Assembly (NCBI GenBank): GCA_029215795.1
Contig: JARDYH010000004.1
Location: 215,366,517-215,430,516, forward strand
From: Anniella stebbinsi
Lineage: Eukaryota > Chordata > Lepidosauria > Squamata > Anniellidae
DNA length: 64,000 bases
Direction of reading: 5' to 3'
The notes under the pieces are model-generated. The model did no database searches. It was not told the DNA's origin and was given only the letters and a program-made list of their open reading frames with translations. Of this stretch, positions 11,871 to 24,624 are shown one piece after another (position 1 is the first letter of the stretch; every line of letters begins with the position of its first letter). A program made the translations under genes and the position numbers.

Positions 11871-12684
11871 TATTTTTTGGGGAAAAAAGACTCACAAGTG
11901 GAATATACACCAGTTGCAACTTCTGATCACATATACATGGCCCATAGATCATAGATGATTTTATAATGGTTCTGGGGCTGTTGGTTTGTTTTAACACATC
12001 CTGCTCAAGTGATAGCTGCCACTTTTATGCCTGCAGCAAGGAAGGGGGGCGGAGAGCAGCTATACGAAAACGCACAAATGTGAGACATGTTTCCGCTCTA
12101 GAACACCTCTTCCTTCTAAAGATTAAGCGGGAACATTTCCTTTTAATACAACAGCAGGAAATCAAGCCCTTTTCTCATGAAAGCTGAAACTTTCAATGCT
12201 ATGAGAAGCCACCGATTAAACTTTCTCAAGATCACGGGTGGAACTTTCCCCCACTTATTTATAAAAGGCAAGATTCTTTTTTTAAAAAAAAGTAGTAAAA
12301 TTCCCCATTGATATTTATCATCCAAATTAGTCACACAGAAGCCAGTTCTGCTTCTCACCGAAATCTCAATGGAAAAATATCCAACAATGAGAAGCCGGTA
12401 TCCAAACGATTGGCTCAGGATGCAGCCGACCCTCCCTGCCCCATAGGTCTCTTGGAGCACACCCCAAACCCTATACCCACCCACCCACACACCACATGAG
12501 TAATAGCATCCAGCTCCTCCCACACCCCCTATGAAAGCATGCAGTGTGTAGGTGGACTATGGTAAATTTTAGGTAGTTTCTTTTGTGTTACAGAGTCAGC
12601 CTCTCCCCATCACCCCCTACAAGCAGTTACCCTCCCCTTGCTCTGCAGAGCAGTGAGAAGATAATTCAATTCCATTCCATTAGT
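11871..12684. other. Intron 1, no recognisable feature
   Basis: No repeat or gene recognised. A short A-rich run is present near 12280-12300. Confidence 0.5.
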
Positions 12685-12772
12685 GCCTTCCAGATGTTTT
12701 GAACTACAACTCTTAATATTCCTAATCACTGGCAATGCTGGCTGGGACCGTTGGGAGTTGAAATCCAAAGTA
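12685..12772. repeat. Palindromic interspersed element (type 1)
   Basis: Left arm 'tgccttccagatgttttgaactacaactctta' and right arm 'ggctgggaccgttgggagttgaaatccaaa' are imperfect inverses around a short spacer. Confidence 0.6.
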
Positions 12773-14149
12773 AATTTTTGCATGTGATTATTCTTTTATT
12801 AATTTTAGCTGTAAGCTAACATGGCTCTCGCATTGAATTTTTCTGGGCCAAAGTGGCTTCTACTTGAAAAATGCTGAAGATCACTGGGCTACTTTGAAAA
12901 GGTTCAGGATTTCATTACCACTTGCAAACTAGGGTAGAGTAATGTCTAAGACATGGCAATGTTGACTGGGGATCTGCAACTGCAGCCTTTTCACCCTCAA
13001 CAATCATAATGCCAAGGAAGACAAAACCCGAAGCTATCCAAGCATTCCCCATCATGTCACTTAGCCCTTGGCTAATAGAAAACAGCCTGGAAAGGTGTGA
13101 ATGAAAAGCTGTGCAAGAGACAGGTAGCATTTATCAGTCCTAGCCCTAAAGGATAGGCAGTCACAGGGAGCTTTGTAAGGAGGACAGGGAAACCAGCAAT
13201 GTTTAACTTTCTTTCGCATGTGCAACATGATTAAAAATTCAGAGTGTCTGCTTGATAGGGAGAGTCTGGTGAGCAGGAAGACACCTCCAGGGCAATGGTG
13301 CATTGTTTGGCCCCACAAATGAAAGACTCACCATGCAGGCTTCCAACTATTATCTTTTGTTGGATCAGTTTATTGGCTAAAGAGCAGGAGCAAAATATAT
13401 TATATCTCAGCAGGACTGTTCAAAAACAAAACAAAAAAGCTAGAGACAGAGAGAGCGCATGGAATACAAAGGTTGGAATGTGCTTACATGCAGCCAAATT
13501 GGGAGGGTTAATTAGCACATCAAAGGTACCAGACAACAAAGAAGAAAAATCTGCAGCAGGCAAGTCAGCTTGATAAGAATGTTGGAAAGATCAAATATGT
13601 ACAGGGTTGTCGTCCTTTTTCCCTTTTCTCATGTTAACCCTAGAAGGGTTCCTGTACCTTTCTTTAGCAGTGACTAGCAGAAAGCTGAATGGGGGGTGGG
13701 AATCCTCCCCCCCAATCTCTTTACCTGCATGTTGGCACCCCCAATCTCTGTACCTGCATGTTGGGAAAAGCTTCACCTGCCAAGTCTCTGCTTATCTCCC
13801 AGCTGTTAAGACTTGCAGGAACTCTGCAAGGAGGGGGAAGGGGAAAGAAATAGGCCAACTATAAATATAATCTTTGAGGAGTCAGGGCCAAACTCCACTT
13901 GACAGGATGGTTGGTGTTCCCATGGGTTTCTACTCGTTAAAGGAAAACACATGAGCGAAACCCAGCAAAGGAAGGTAGGCAGGTTTGGCTCCTCTTCCCC
14001 ATATACTGCATTTTTCCACACCTCCACTTTATAAGGACTTGCATATAAAATACATGTAGTTGACTCTATCATGTTGAATTCAACCTTCAGTTTGGATGGG
14101 GCAAATTAAGGAGAATGCAAGGCAGTTCTTATCGCCCAGATATTGAACA
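12773..14149. other. Intron 1, no recognisable feature
   Basis: No repeat or gene recognised. A local duplication of 'ccccaatctctttacctgcatgttggcaccc / ccccaatctctgtacctgcatgttggga' (about 13711-13765) is a short tandem repeat of roughly 30 bp. Confidence 0.5.
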
Positions 14150-14286
14150 CTAGCCTTCCCCAACCTGGTACTCTCTCCAGTTGTTTTGGCCCATGATTCC
14201 CATCATCGTTGACCGCTGGCCATGGTGCCTGGCACTGATGGAACGTGTAGTCCAAAACATCTGAGGCAAGCTGGGGTACGGCTGTT
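14150..14286. repeat. Palindromic interspersed element (type 1)
   Basis: Outer arms 'agccttccccaacctggtactctc' and 'ccaaaacatctgaggcaagctgggg', with inner arm pairs around 'ccgctggccatggtgcc'. Same family as 4838 and 37360. Confidence 0.6.
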
Positions 14287-15591
14287 TCAGAACATTTGTG
14301 TTATTGAAAAAAAAACCCACTCCACCCCACCCCAACAGTTAGCTCAGTCCAAATCACAGAAGCAAGACCACAAATATATCTTCACTATTGTTCACTCTTC
14401 CTAAAACAAAGAAGTGGGGGGGGGGGGGGCGGGATTACAAAATCCTCAGGCTCTTAACATTTCCCTTCCTATTCTTCCTTCCCCTCCCTTTATTTTTTGA
14501 TAAACTGCAACCTGATGTAGTGAGTTGGTTAGTGAGCAGAAATATGGACTTCACAGACTTCCAAAATGCTGCTAAGAGACCTGTGTAGCCTAACACTGCA
14601 GGCTTTAGCTGACAAGAGTAGGCCTCATTCCCAGGGTCATTATTTTCTCATAGAGTCTCATCTCAGGATGAGCTGGGAGGTTTTCACTCCTAACAGGTAC
14701 TAGAAAAGGCAATTAATTTCCCAAGCTGAGATACTTTGGGGAACTTGCGAAAGGGAGTCTTCCTGCTTCTTCTGAGGAGGGGGGGAGGAGCGGAAGCAAT
14801 GCAGCCTGTCAGCTCCTGAGAGAGAGGCAGACAGCTCACAGGGAAGCCTATAAGATCCAATGCACAGGCCTCATGGTCAGGCTTCACTTCAGGAGGCACT
14901 GTGCATGCTACCGGCCTGGAGAATCTGCTGTGGCTCAAAGGGATGGCTTCTATCGTGGGGGGCCCAATAGACACCCAGCTATGAAAGCATGATTGGCTAG
15001 AAGGTGTTGATTTTCTTTAAATGTATATATTCTGCATCCATTTTCTATCAATAAACTGTCATCATTTTGCACAAGTGGCTCATTTAATCTTGATAACCAA
15101 AAGAACCTGATTGATGACTTGGACCTGGCAGAACCAGAACACAACACAACACACCTGATATCAATGTAAAGGATGAGATTAAACAAGCCATGATGTTTAT
15201 TAATGCAGCTTGACTGGCTGTTTCTGGCTCAGTTTTTAAGTGGTATTGTAGCATACTCTTGTTTGTGACCGAAGCTGGTTTTTTATACTGAAACGTTTCA
15301 CAAATTTAAAATCTGTCTCTATATTTAATGCGTGTGTTCTAAGAATTTTTAAAATTCAAAATCTATAAAAATTTATAAAGTGGATGAGCTACTGGTGGTC
15401 ATTTGTTTTGTTTGGAACGCTATACCATGCACATTGCATTGCCTGCATATCAGTTAAATCATAGGAGACAAGCTGCCAGATTGCTGAACCTGCTGGCCAT
15501 ATATTAATAACTAGGGTCTACCCCACTGAAAGTGAAAAGGGATACCTTTTAAATGTGAGGTTGGTGGAAAGATGCCCTGCATTCTTACAGA
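14287..15591. other. Intron 1, no recognisable feature
   Basis: Includes a poly-G run at 14416-14432. Otherwise no feature that I can support. Confidence 0.5.
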
Positions 15592-15790
15592 TGTAAGAAG
15601 AGCCATGCTGGATCAGACCAGGGGTCCATCCAGTCCAGCATTCTGTTTATTCAGTGGCCAACCAGCTGCTGAGGGAAACCCACAAGCAGGCCATGAATGG
15701 AATAGCATCCACCCGCTCATGTTCCCCAGCAACTACCATATAGAGGCATAATGGAGGCAGCATATAGCCATCAGGACTAGCAGTCATTGT
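15592..15790 (-). mobile_element. CR1/L3-like LINE 3' end (family 2)
   Basis: Contains 'agaagagccatgctggatcagaccaggggtccatcc', 'ccacaagcaggccatgaa' and 'atgttccccagcaactacc'. These are the inverse of the 3' end seen in sense at 59285-59935, where a broken ORF2 C-terminus precedes it. This copy is heavily 5' truncated. Confidence 0.65.
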
Positions 15791-17010
15791 TAGTTTTACT
15801 CTCCAACTCTTATTAAAAACAAAACAAAAAACACCTATCATTATTTAGAATATTTCGAGTAACGGGGGTGCATGCCTTCCCAGTTACACCAAATGCCTAT
15901 CTGGAATAATGTATTGAGGCGGCTAGACACTCTTTCCAGTCACTTCAGAAACACAGCGACGTAACTTGGTTCTTTTTAAAATGTCAAACACATACGCACA
16001 TTGACCAGAAGTTGCTAGCTCCACATGCTTAGGGCAGGGAAATGAGAGATGACTAAATTCAGCCGGATTTAGCAAGGGTCAAACATTAATAATCAAGACT
16101 TCAGGAAGCTTGCTATGGCAATCGATATCCCTGGATTAGATGAATGGCCCATCGCTGTCTGCAGAAGATGACAACAAGCAACCAGTCTGACAGGGTACAT
16201 TAAATAATTTGTTCCCTATCAAATCACTCCGTTTCCTGCAGCAAACATATACCCTGCCTTAAGGAAAGGACTCTCCTGTACAACAGTCTCTCAGAATTTT
16301 TTCTATGTCTGTAATCAGAGAATTAATCCTTTGCAACCCCTTTCCCCAGACCTTATGTAACTAGTGTTCCTGCAGAAAAACTGAATACAGGACCTACAGT
16401 AAGGTCAGTTGAGTAATCACGTCCTTTACTGTTTTGACACCTGTTAAAAATGCACATTAACCAATGGTTTTTAAACCATGCATGCACAACAATACCATTT
16501 TTCCTTCTCCCAGAGAACACCATGTCCTGCCAAGCAAGTATTTTCTGGGAGAGGGAGTGAAGAAGGCAGACGAGCTGATCAGGTTTCTTGATGTCACAAT
16601 TTAATCTGCATGTATCAGACGCAATTAGTCAGTGCCCAGGTTACATCATTTTGCCAGGATCTAGCATGATCAAGCAATGAGGGGAGACTCATCAAAAATC
16701 AAAACAAAACAGGACAATACAGATAAGGGTGTATTTCATTCTCAATCTCCCCCTCTCCGTTGGTTTTTATGGGACAGTGTAAGTAGACTGCAACCTTGGC
16801 CATTGTTGCAGAGTAAGTTAGGCAAAAGATGCTCACTATCCCAGCTGCATGGGTCCCCGGGGATGAAGGTTTTCCTAACTCTCTTATAAGCAAAACACTT
16901 CCATTTACTCCTATCAGGAAAAATAAATCATTGCTCTTAGTTACACATTTGTGGCAAGGCCAAAAGCTATATTCCACAACTGACACGAGGTAGCCCACCC
17001 TTTGTGCTAA
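15791..17010. other. Intron 1, no recognisable feature
   Basis: No repeat or gene recognised between the CR1-like fragment and the 34-bp tandem duplication. Confidence 0.5.
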
Positions 17011-17084
17011 GAACACAAAGAGGATTGCAACGGGTATATGTGCGGAACACAAAGAGGATTGCAACGGGTATATGTGCGGAACGC
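17011..17084. repeat. 34-bp tandem duplication
   Basis: The unit starting GAACACAAAGAGGATTGCAA at 17011 repeats exactly from 17045 and starts a third, partial copy at 17079. The two complete units look identical, implying a recent duplication or ongoing conversion. Confidence 0.85.
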
Positions 17085-17309
17085 ATACACAAAAGCCCTG
17101 CAATATAAAGGATGCTCCTTCTGTCCCTGCCTCTCACTATAATGGCAAACATGTTGCTAGTAAAAAGACAGAACTATGTATTAGGGGAAAGCATCCTACT
17201 GAAAACCCCAAACTGAGCGTAAATGTTTTTGCTCATGTGAGGCTTGCCCCAGAAAGCACTACATCAAGGCCGCGCACGGCTGGCCGCATGCTCATGGCCT
17301 CTATTGGAT

Positions 17310-17525
17310 ATTACCCAGGATGTCTCTGGTTCAAATCTTCCCACTGCCATGAACTCAGTACATGGGCTTAGGCAAACCGCTCTTTCACATACTCATTCCC
17401 CGAAATATGGGGAACAATATGGAGAACAAACCTTACAGGGTTGTTGTAAGAATAACTAAGTATATATGTGAAGCACTTTGTAAACTTGAATACAATATAA
17501 AAATGTTTATTATCATTGTCATCAT
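17310..17525 (+). mobile_element. MIR/CORE-type SINE
   Basis: The order matches MIR: 'tctctggttcaaatcttccc' (B-box side), 'ccccgaaatatggggaac', 'cttacagggttgttgtaagaataa', 'tgaagcactttgtaaa' and a 3' end 'aaaaatgtttattatcattg'. This is an old amniote SINE type; the subfamily is not determined. Confidence 0.65.
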
Positions 17526-17734
17526 CATCTCTAAATGACTGCTACAGGATATCCCAAAAAGTGTTTTGTGAGTTTTGATACCCCTTTGCCCCTCAACTCC
17601 AATATGTAAAAGCAGCTTCAGAGAACATACAACAAATGTTTAAGGATCTGAACAGTTTCGACTTTTACCAATTACAGCTGGAAGAAAGTCAGTTGAGCAG
17701 GAAGGTTCTTCTCTGCAACTAAACCTCAATCATT

Positions 17735-17920
17735 TTATTTGATTACCGCTTTTCTATTCAGTATGCTCAAAGTGGTTCACAACAAAGCATTGGGGGGGGA
17801 AACACAATACATATGCACATTAAAGAAAAGTCAAAACAATTTCATAACAAGTATATAATAAAACATCAATATCAAAACAATTAATAATTCCAACAAAAAC
17901 AAAATGAAAAACCCTCTGAC
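17735..17920 (-). mobile_element. LINE/SINE 3' tail, minus orientation
   Basis: 'atttgattaccgcttttctattcagtatgctcaaagtggttcacaac' is the reversed form of the 'gtgaaccacttt...gaaaagcggtaat' tails used by several reptile LINE/SINE pairs, followed by an A-rich stretch. Confidence 0.45.
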
Positions 17921-18084
17921 TTTGCTAGTTAGACTAGCGGTAGAATATAGCCTTTTAAAGAGTTTCAAAGGAGAACAGGACCAGTTGTCAAATCCAAGTT
18001 GGGAACATGATGAAACACTCTCTGGTCAGCATCATGAGAAAACGTTTCCATAGGAGGTATTTCCATAATTCCTTTGGGAAACTT

Positions 18085-18225
18085 GTGGTAGCCCAGAAGA
18101 TAGGGAGATGAACTTGGGAGATCCAGCAGGCCTAAATTCAGGTCCTAGCTCTGCCAATAAACCCGGGCAAGCCAGCTGTGTTGGACTACAACTCCCATTA
18201 GCAGCAGCCAGCATGGAAGACTGCA
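18085..18225 (+). mobile_element. SINE fragment joined to palindromic element arm
   Basis: 'gtagcccagaagatagggagatgaacttgggagatccagcaggcctaaattcaggtcc' is a tRNA-derived SINE head (B box like 'attcaggtcctagc'). It runs directly into 'tgtgttggactacaactcccatta', a type 1 palindrome arm, so one probably inserted in the other. Confidence 0.5.
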
Positions 18226-18449
18226 CTATCACATAGTCCCCTTTTATCATGCCCATAAACTAAAAATGAACTAACATAATGGGGAGGGAAATGGAAGTAC
18301 ATCTGAAACATGCTACATAATACCACAACTGCCAGATGTGCTCTTACTTAAGAGAACTTCCTAATTCTCAACCAAAAACTGTCAATTATGGAAAACTTAC
18401 AGACAAGTGATGGAAGATCTATATACTCCAACAAGAACTGCCTTACCTC

Positions 18450-18546
18450 AGTCAGTAGAGGCAAGCAGGATTCCTGCACTGAGCAGGGGGATGGCCTTAT
18501 AGGCCCCTTCTAAATTTACTATTCTATGATCTATGATTCTGTGATT
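18450..18546 (+). mobile_element. CR1 LINE 3' tail
   Basis: 'tgcactgagcagggggatggccttataggccccttctaaat' followed by 'actattctatgatctatgattctgtgatt'. This matches the 3' end of the CR1 at 29236-29303, including the ATTCTATGATTCT terminal repeat that characterises CR1. Confidence 0.8.
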
Positions 18547-18835
18547 GCCCCATGGTGCTCTCTAGTCCTGGGAAGTAAATGAAATGCAATTCTGCCAAAC
18601 AGAAGATAAGCCCAATACAGACTATCTGGCTAAGATACTTTTTTAAAAAAATGCTCTTTCCCAAAATTGGAAAATGCAAGAGAGCTATCAGGGTACATCT
18701 TGATTTTCCAAGGCAAAAAGAATCTGAGCAAAACTGGTACTCTTTTTAACTCCAGGGAAGAAGATGGGCATCTGAATTGCACCACTTGCCTGTTCTGCAG
18801 CACAGAATTGCTAACTCTTCCCCAGATAAGTAGCA

Positions 18836-19115
18836 ATGAACAGGTTCAGATAACACAACAACCCAGAGCATGGGTTGAGTATGTGTTGTCACTGAATTGT
18901 GGGTTGCTGAATTGTGTGAATCCAGCCACAGTAACAAAGCATGGTTTGTTAACCAACAACAACCCAGAGTTCACAACTCAACAACCTGGTTTGCACAACA
19001 AGGCAGGCTCCTCAGGGATTGTTTAAGACACACAATGAGCCACAGTGCGCACATACAGCCAACATTTTGATCATGCCCCCACTCAAAAGTTATTGTGTCA
19101 TGCGAACCTAGCCAT
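18836..19115. repeat. MITE cluster, GGTTCrCAy-type ends
   Basis: Two nested or adjacent inverted-repeat units. One runs from 'caggttcagataacacaacaaccc' to 'aattgtgtgaatccagcc' (18839-18929). A second ends 'attgtgtcatgcgaacctagcc' (19113). The interior is rich in 'caacaacccaga' words. The same words recur at 19240-19445, 32690-32890 and 34336. Confidence 0.55.
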
Positions 19116-19239
19116 TAAGGGTTAAACAACACTCACATATCCCTCGGTTTGTTTCAGGGGTTTCTTAACCTTAAAATAGCTTTCAGTGACCAGGTTTGCA
19201 AGACATGACACCCCTGGTTCTGGGTTGCTTATTCAAAAT

Positions 19240-19445
19240 GCACAAGCACGACTCATCATGGGGTAAATAACCCACAGTGAGTGAGCCAAGTTGTGTGAAC
19301 TGACTCAGCAACAAACCATGGATACTCTACATGGATTGTTCGTAGTTAAGGCAGCTGGGTTCAAACATAACCCACAAATCAACAACCCAATTCAACAACA
19401 ACCAATACTCAACCCATACCCTAGTTTGTTGTGCAGTGTGAATAA
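19240..19445. repeat. MITE fragment, GGTTCrCAy-type
   Basis: Contains 'cccacagtgagtgagccaagttgtgtgaac', 'agctgggttcaaacataaccc' and 'caacaacccaattcaacaac', matching the cluster at 18836. The arms are degraded. Confidence 0.45.
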
Positions 19446-20539
19446 ATATGTCTTATTCGACTGCAACAGTGCAACTAATTCACAGGCTTTTTGCCTTTTC
19501 ATCCCAACCACACAGAATTAATCTTTCAACAAACCTGACACTTGACGTCACTACATTTCATTTCATTTGGGATAACAAGCTCCATTTTTACCTGTCGAAA
19601 CTACATGCATCTCCTCCTTGGCATGCAGCTATTCATCTGTCAAACTTCACTACAATTCCAGTCATGGACTTGCTGTTAATTGTTAGAAATGGACCACAGC
19701 AGCAGTAAAATTATGCTGCTAATACACGTCAAGGAAACATTCTCTCTATTATACAGCCCACATGGAACAGCGGCTTCCTGGAGCATTTCAGAAAACACTG
19801 TTCCCCACCCACCCACCCAAATCAACACCTCAATCTAGGCAACACCCTGAATTTGTCAGCTGTTGTAGATACAGCATTTCCTTTACTTCTGAGAGGCAAG
19901 TCAAGAAAAGAATTTGGTATAAATGTGCAAACTGAGGAGCCATAGGGTAATCTGAGGGCTACAGGATAGTTTGGATTCCCTCAATCCAAGGTCAGATACA
20001 GCATTCTGACCTTGGAGGGGGAAATCGGAGATCCAACCCCCCTCCCATCTGGCACACAAAGAACTGCGCCAGTTGGCCTCTGAGGTCAGGAACCCCACGT
20101 TTTGGTGGGTGGGGAGGGGAGGAGATTAGTGAGGCCAGGATTCGAGCTATCCTGAGCCTCTACCAGCCTCATTCCCTCACTCTTTGAAACATCATCACTA
20201 CATATGCCCCCCAAAAAAGGCTGGCAGGCTGGCAGGGAAATGCTGGGGGTTGTAGAATTTTTTCACTGTCTAAACATGTGTATAATTGCACCCTTATCTA
20301 ATTTTCAAAATAGTCTGGGATCTGGGTACCTCATGTACCATCTACTTCTGCAGAAACCTACTTATGTACCTAACTTACCTACAGAGGTGCTGCTCTGGGC
20401 TTGCCCTCCATCAGAGGAGCAGAGGATGCAGGAGGAGGAGGGGTTTTAGTGGCAGGAACTGAGGTTGGGGAATTTGATTCTCTGAAGACTTGTCATGTAC
20501 CTTATCTACCAGCTTTTAAACATTGGATAAAAATGGATT

Positions 20540-20543
<4 letters not shown>
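19446..20543. other. Intron 1, no recognisable feature
   Basis: No repeat or gene recognised. Confidence 0.5.
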
Positions 20544-20582
<39 letters not shown>

Positions 20583-20690
20583 TAATAATAATTTATTTCT
20601 TACCCGCCTCTCCATTTGGATCGAGGCGGGGAACAACAATATGATAAAATACATAAAACTGCATTAAAACATCCTAAAAACATCCTAAAA
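20544..20690 (-). mobile_element. SINE/LINE 3' tail with (AAT)n
   Basis: An AAT microsatellite (20544-20592) abuts 'ttatttcttacccgcctctccatttggatcgaggcggggaac'. The sense version of this tail, with its ATT microsatellite, occurs at 57215-57285. The microsatellite is therefore the element's own 3' end, and the element lies on the minus strand. Confidence 0.6.
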
Positions 20691-20924
20691 TTAGAATCTG
20701 TGGAGTCTGGCTTTTGTAAAACTGATATGGATTCTGTTCATGTTTGGGTGTCAGTCTTTATAATGTTTATATTAGTTAATGATATTGGTGTGAGCTGTGT
20801 TGGGAACCTATAGGTCAAAAGGAGGGCTATAAACATCCTAAATAAATACATAAATATCTTGACATTGCTCCAAGTGCCAATTTTGGATATAAAAACAGCC
20901 AGCCTCTTGATAAAGGACAAGGGT

Positions 20925-21055
20925 GGGCAGAAAGTAGAGCCCCAAATGTTTCAGATTTCAACTCCCAGAAGCCCCTGCCAGCATGGCCAATGGTCAGAAA
21001 TGCTGGGAGCTGAACTCCCAAACATCTGGAGATCAACTTTTACCCATCCCGATCT
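20925..21055. repeat. Palindromic interspersed element (type 2)
   Basis: Left arm 'gggtgggcagaaagtagagccccaaatgtttcagatttcaactccca' and right arm 'ctgaactcccaaacatctggagatcaacttttacccatccc' around 'gccagcatggccaatgg'. It differs from type 1 at the outer ends; the best copy is 62519-62656. Confidence 0.65.
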
Positions 21056-21490
21056 AAGCCCGGCCCATTGCCTGACCCACTGACTTTCTCTTCCTAACTC
21101 TGACTTAGTTTGTATGATACAACAGCTTACCGTGGCTTAATTTTACCCAAAGGGGCTCACATGGGCTGTTGATCCTGGGGAAAGGATTTCCCAGTGCCTA
21201 AACACGTTGAGTAATATTAAAGAATATATTGCTCAGGCTCCCCAGTGGCACTCTTGATCTAGGCTAGTTCTTCTGTTCAAACCACATTGAAATGAATGAG
21301 GCCATCACTCTTGCATAACTCCCATTCATTTCAGTGTTACTTAAACCACAAAACTTCCTGGTGGATTGTGACCTTGGCCTATTGCAGAAATTACAATTGT
21401 AACTAGCTGGGTGCAATTTCAGACACCAGTTCTGTTTTACCCCCAGTTCAGAAACAAGGGAGACAACAATTCAATCTGCCTCTAGGTAAA
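21056..21490. other. Intron 1, no recognisable feature
   Basis: No repeat or gene recognised. Confidence 0.45.
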
Positions 21491-21578
21491 AGCAACAGGG
21501 TTTTGTTAAGGACTAATACATTGCTTTATTCTGGCATGAGCTTTCATGAACACTGTCTACTTCATCAATGTATTGAGT
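21491..21578 (+). mobile_element. Interspersed repeat, unnamed family (copy 1)
   Basis: 'ggactaatacattgctttattctggcatgagctttcatgaacac...ctacttcatcaatgtattgagt' matches 27783-27875 word for word in order. I know this type from turtle, crocodile and lizard genomes but cannot name it safely; a Penelope-like element is one possibility. Confidence 0.5.
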
Positions 21579-24504
21579 ATCAACCTCAAATTGACCGATC
21601 TATATACAAATGCAGGCAGGCGGAAGGAGATGTTAAAAAGCATTGTCAGAGGGAACTGAAATACCTATGGATAGTACCAAGGCCAGATCTACACTAGGCA
21701 GGATGACACTTTGAAAACGGTTTGAAAACTGTATATGGCGTGTGTCCTGGGTCCCAACAGTTGGCATTACTGTTATAAACTATTGTAAAGCAGTAGTGTA
21801 GATCCTGCCAAAGTCTTTCACAGATAAGGATGACAAACATTTTTAAACAATTTAAAAAAACCCACCTCTTCATAATTATGGGTCAAATGCAAAATCCACC
21901 TATTTTGATGACCTTTTCTATTAGATTTTGCACATGTGTCTACTTCAAAAATCTGCTTCAGCTTTGAAGAAGTTGCTACATAAGGAAAATTGTTGATAAG
22001 CATTTCTCCTTTCCAAACAGGGCTTTGGGCAAGTTACAATACATAATTATATCAGCTTTATCCTTACAACAGCCCTATAAAAATATTGGGTAAATCACTG
22101 CCATTTTACCCTAAGGGCAAAATGGCCACAGTTAAGATAATTATCACTGTCTGTAATTTCTGCATTTCAATTCCCTCTGATCTGTGTTTACAATTCATTT
22201 CATACATACATACATCCAATCAGGTGTACATCTCCTGGCAATTGAGGTTAACACTTCATAGATTTCCAAAATTCATGTTGCTATAATACTTTAATTAGGC
22301 AAATCAAAAGATCACTAAAAAAGTTTTGAGATGCCCGTCAGGCACTTTGTACATCTGTTGAAGTGGACTTGGTTCATAAAAGTTTGTACCCATAATGCTT
22401 TTTTAGCCTACAAGATGCCACAAGATTCTCTTTCGGTTTTGCTGCAATTGACTAACACATCTACTCCTCTGGAATTGACTAAACATGGAACTCCACTGGT
22501 CTAGTGCTTGGATCTCCATAAATGATTGCCACAGCTTATAAGAAATTTAGCACTTGACGTAAACTGCTTTTTAAAACAGTATTTAAGCACATCTATTTTC
22601 TGTTGTTTGATATTGCAGCATGGGCCTTATTTTCTTGGGATTTCCTACAGCCTCCAAATGTGCATTTCTGTAGAAACAAGATTGATTTGACACAAGAACA
22701 AAGTAAGGTGCCTCGTACAGGATCAGACCATGTGTCCATCTAGGTACTACGTCATGGAATCTAAGAAAATATTTGTTTTAGCTTCACTGGAATTTCTAGA
22801 AGTGTTACCGATAAATTGTTAGCTAATATCCCTCAAAACTATATAAGGTGTCTTGTTTTAAATTTCAAGTGAAGAGCAGCTTAAAAGTAGCAATTGTATT
22901 AAAGACACAAGCAGATCCACAATGAATTGTGGGTAATTTATGAAAACTAAATTGGACAGGTTGATTGGATGATATCAATAGGAGTACTAAATTCAACTCT
23001 GTAATTCAAGGCAGAAGGGGTTATATAAGGGATATTCAAGGTGAAACATAATGTTCTTGCTTATTAATGAGCAAGACAAATTCATACAGTACAGTATACA
23101 TAGGGGACTGAACCTGGGAATGCCACATGTTCTACCACATTATCCCTCCCTCGTAGCTTGAGAAAGGGAGATTTGCTGTGGGCCTTTCCCTCGCTTTCAC
23201 TCCATGGCCTGCTACTTCATATGTTACCTTAGCAGTATGGCCGCCACTGTAAAGCCATACCCCTGAGGCTGGATTTGCACATTGACATAGCAATATATAA
23301 ACCTTCCTTAAACATGGATAGCCTGCATCCTGCGGGAAACCTTTCCAATGTCTCCAATCCGCCTCAAAAGCAGCAACCACGTTACCAAAGTCATGTATGA
23401 AACTAGGCCTAACTTGACCTACATACTTATGCTATCGTTTCCTAGCGTTTACTTTCTCCTCAGCTGCTCCAGGCAGTCTTCGATACAGGCCTACACATGC
23501 CACAATACACAGGCCTAGTAACACTTCCCTCACTCCATAGACACTCCCTTTTCTCTAGGACATATCTCTTGTGGTTTTTTGTGGTTATCCAGCTTCAGAA
23601 TTTTACACTGGAACAGCGAGAGCTTTGCTGGTTGCCTAAAATGGCCACTGGCAACTTCTCCCCACATCAAGCCCTCCAGTTCCTCTCTCGTTAGAGGCTC
23701 AGCTCCGCCAGTAGCAACCCTACTTCTTATATTGGATTACCAAATGCCATGGAGACAAAGCAAAAACATACAAGCAAGCACCTAATGCTGGAATATCAAT
23801 GCAGTGCTTAGTACAGGGTAGTCAATCATTTTTGGCTGTGGGAACATTCACTACCACAAAATGGCTGCCATGGGAGGTGTGGAAAAGGACAAGTAATCTT
23901 CCCAAAAGAGTGAGAACAAAGCAGGGGGAGCTGAGCCCCAACACACTAAACAACTCCTTTGAACTCAACACTGACCAAAACCTATTTCACAGCAATCCCA
24001 ACTGCTGGTACGGGGAGGGATAGAGCACCTTGACAGGTGCCAATCAAGAAGTCTGAGACTACATTTTCCCCCCATTGTCTATCCCTGGTTTCATGTCTCT
24101 CCCTTCAACCCAGACATTCTCAGTATTATCTTCCACTGCCTCTTAAGGCCTTTCTAAATAAGCACTTATGTTTTCTGCACAGACGTTGTCCAAGTACCAC
24201 CGGGGAGTTCATGAGTTGGTCAGCAGAATGTTTACACTGTCTGTAGGTGTCATATCACACGTTCACACACACAGGCAGAGTAGAGTGGCCTCCTAATTTC
24301 TTGTCTCTTCTGATAAAGAGCTCTCGCCTCTCCACACCCATTCACTTTGACACAAAGCTATGGATATCTGAATTATAAAAGCCACATCATTACTCATACA
24401 TAAATGGGTTGGTATTCTGGCATCGTATGTGACCAAGTATATTCTGTTCCCAAAAACTACAAAAAAAAAATCACAAAGTATTTCACAAGCTGGACAAGAT
24501 GGTG
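21579..24504. other. Intron 1, few features
   Basis: About 2.9 kb of largely unique sequence. A scrap at 22695-22750 ('acaggatcagaccatgtgtccatctagg') is a minus-strand remnant of LINE family 2. 23100-23150 has a tRNA-SINE-like 'gggactgaacctgggaatgcc'. 22030-22130 weakly resembles an inverted MIR. No coding-like stretch. Confidence 0.45.
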
Positions 24505-24590
24505 ATATCACATTTGGTTGGTCCACTTGTTTTATATGTGTACATATCACTTGGAAATAAATCCCATTGAATATAGTAGGATTGGATGCT
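24505..24590 (+). repeat. Fragment of 'cccattgaa' repeat
   Basis: 'cacttggaaataaatcccattgaatatagtaggattggatgc' resembles the repeat at 52095-52250. Confidence 0.35.
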
Positions 24591-24624
24591 TCAGTATACA
24601 GACAAAGAATAATACACATGAGAG

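Noticed and set aside
20401..20667. + strand frame with a poly-Asn run
   Set aside because: The Asn run is a translated AAT microsatellite attached to a SINE tail.
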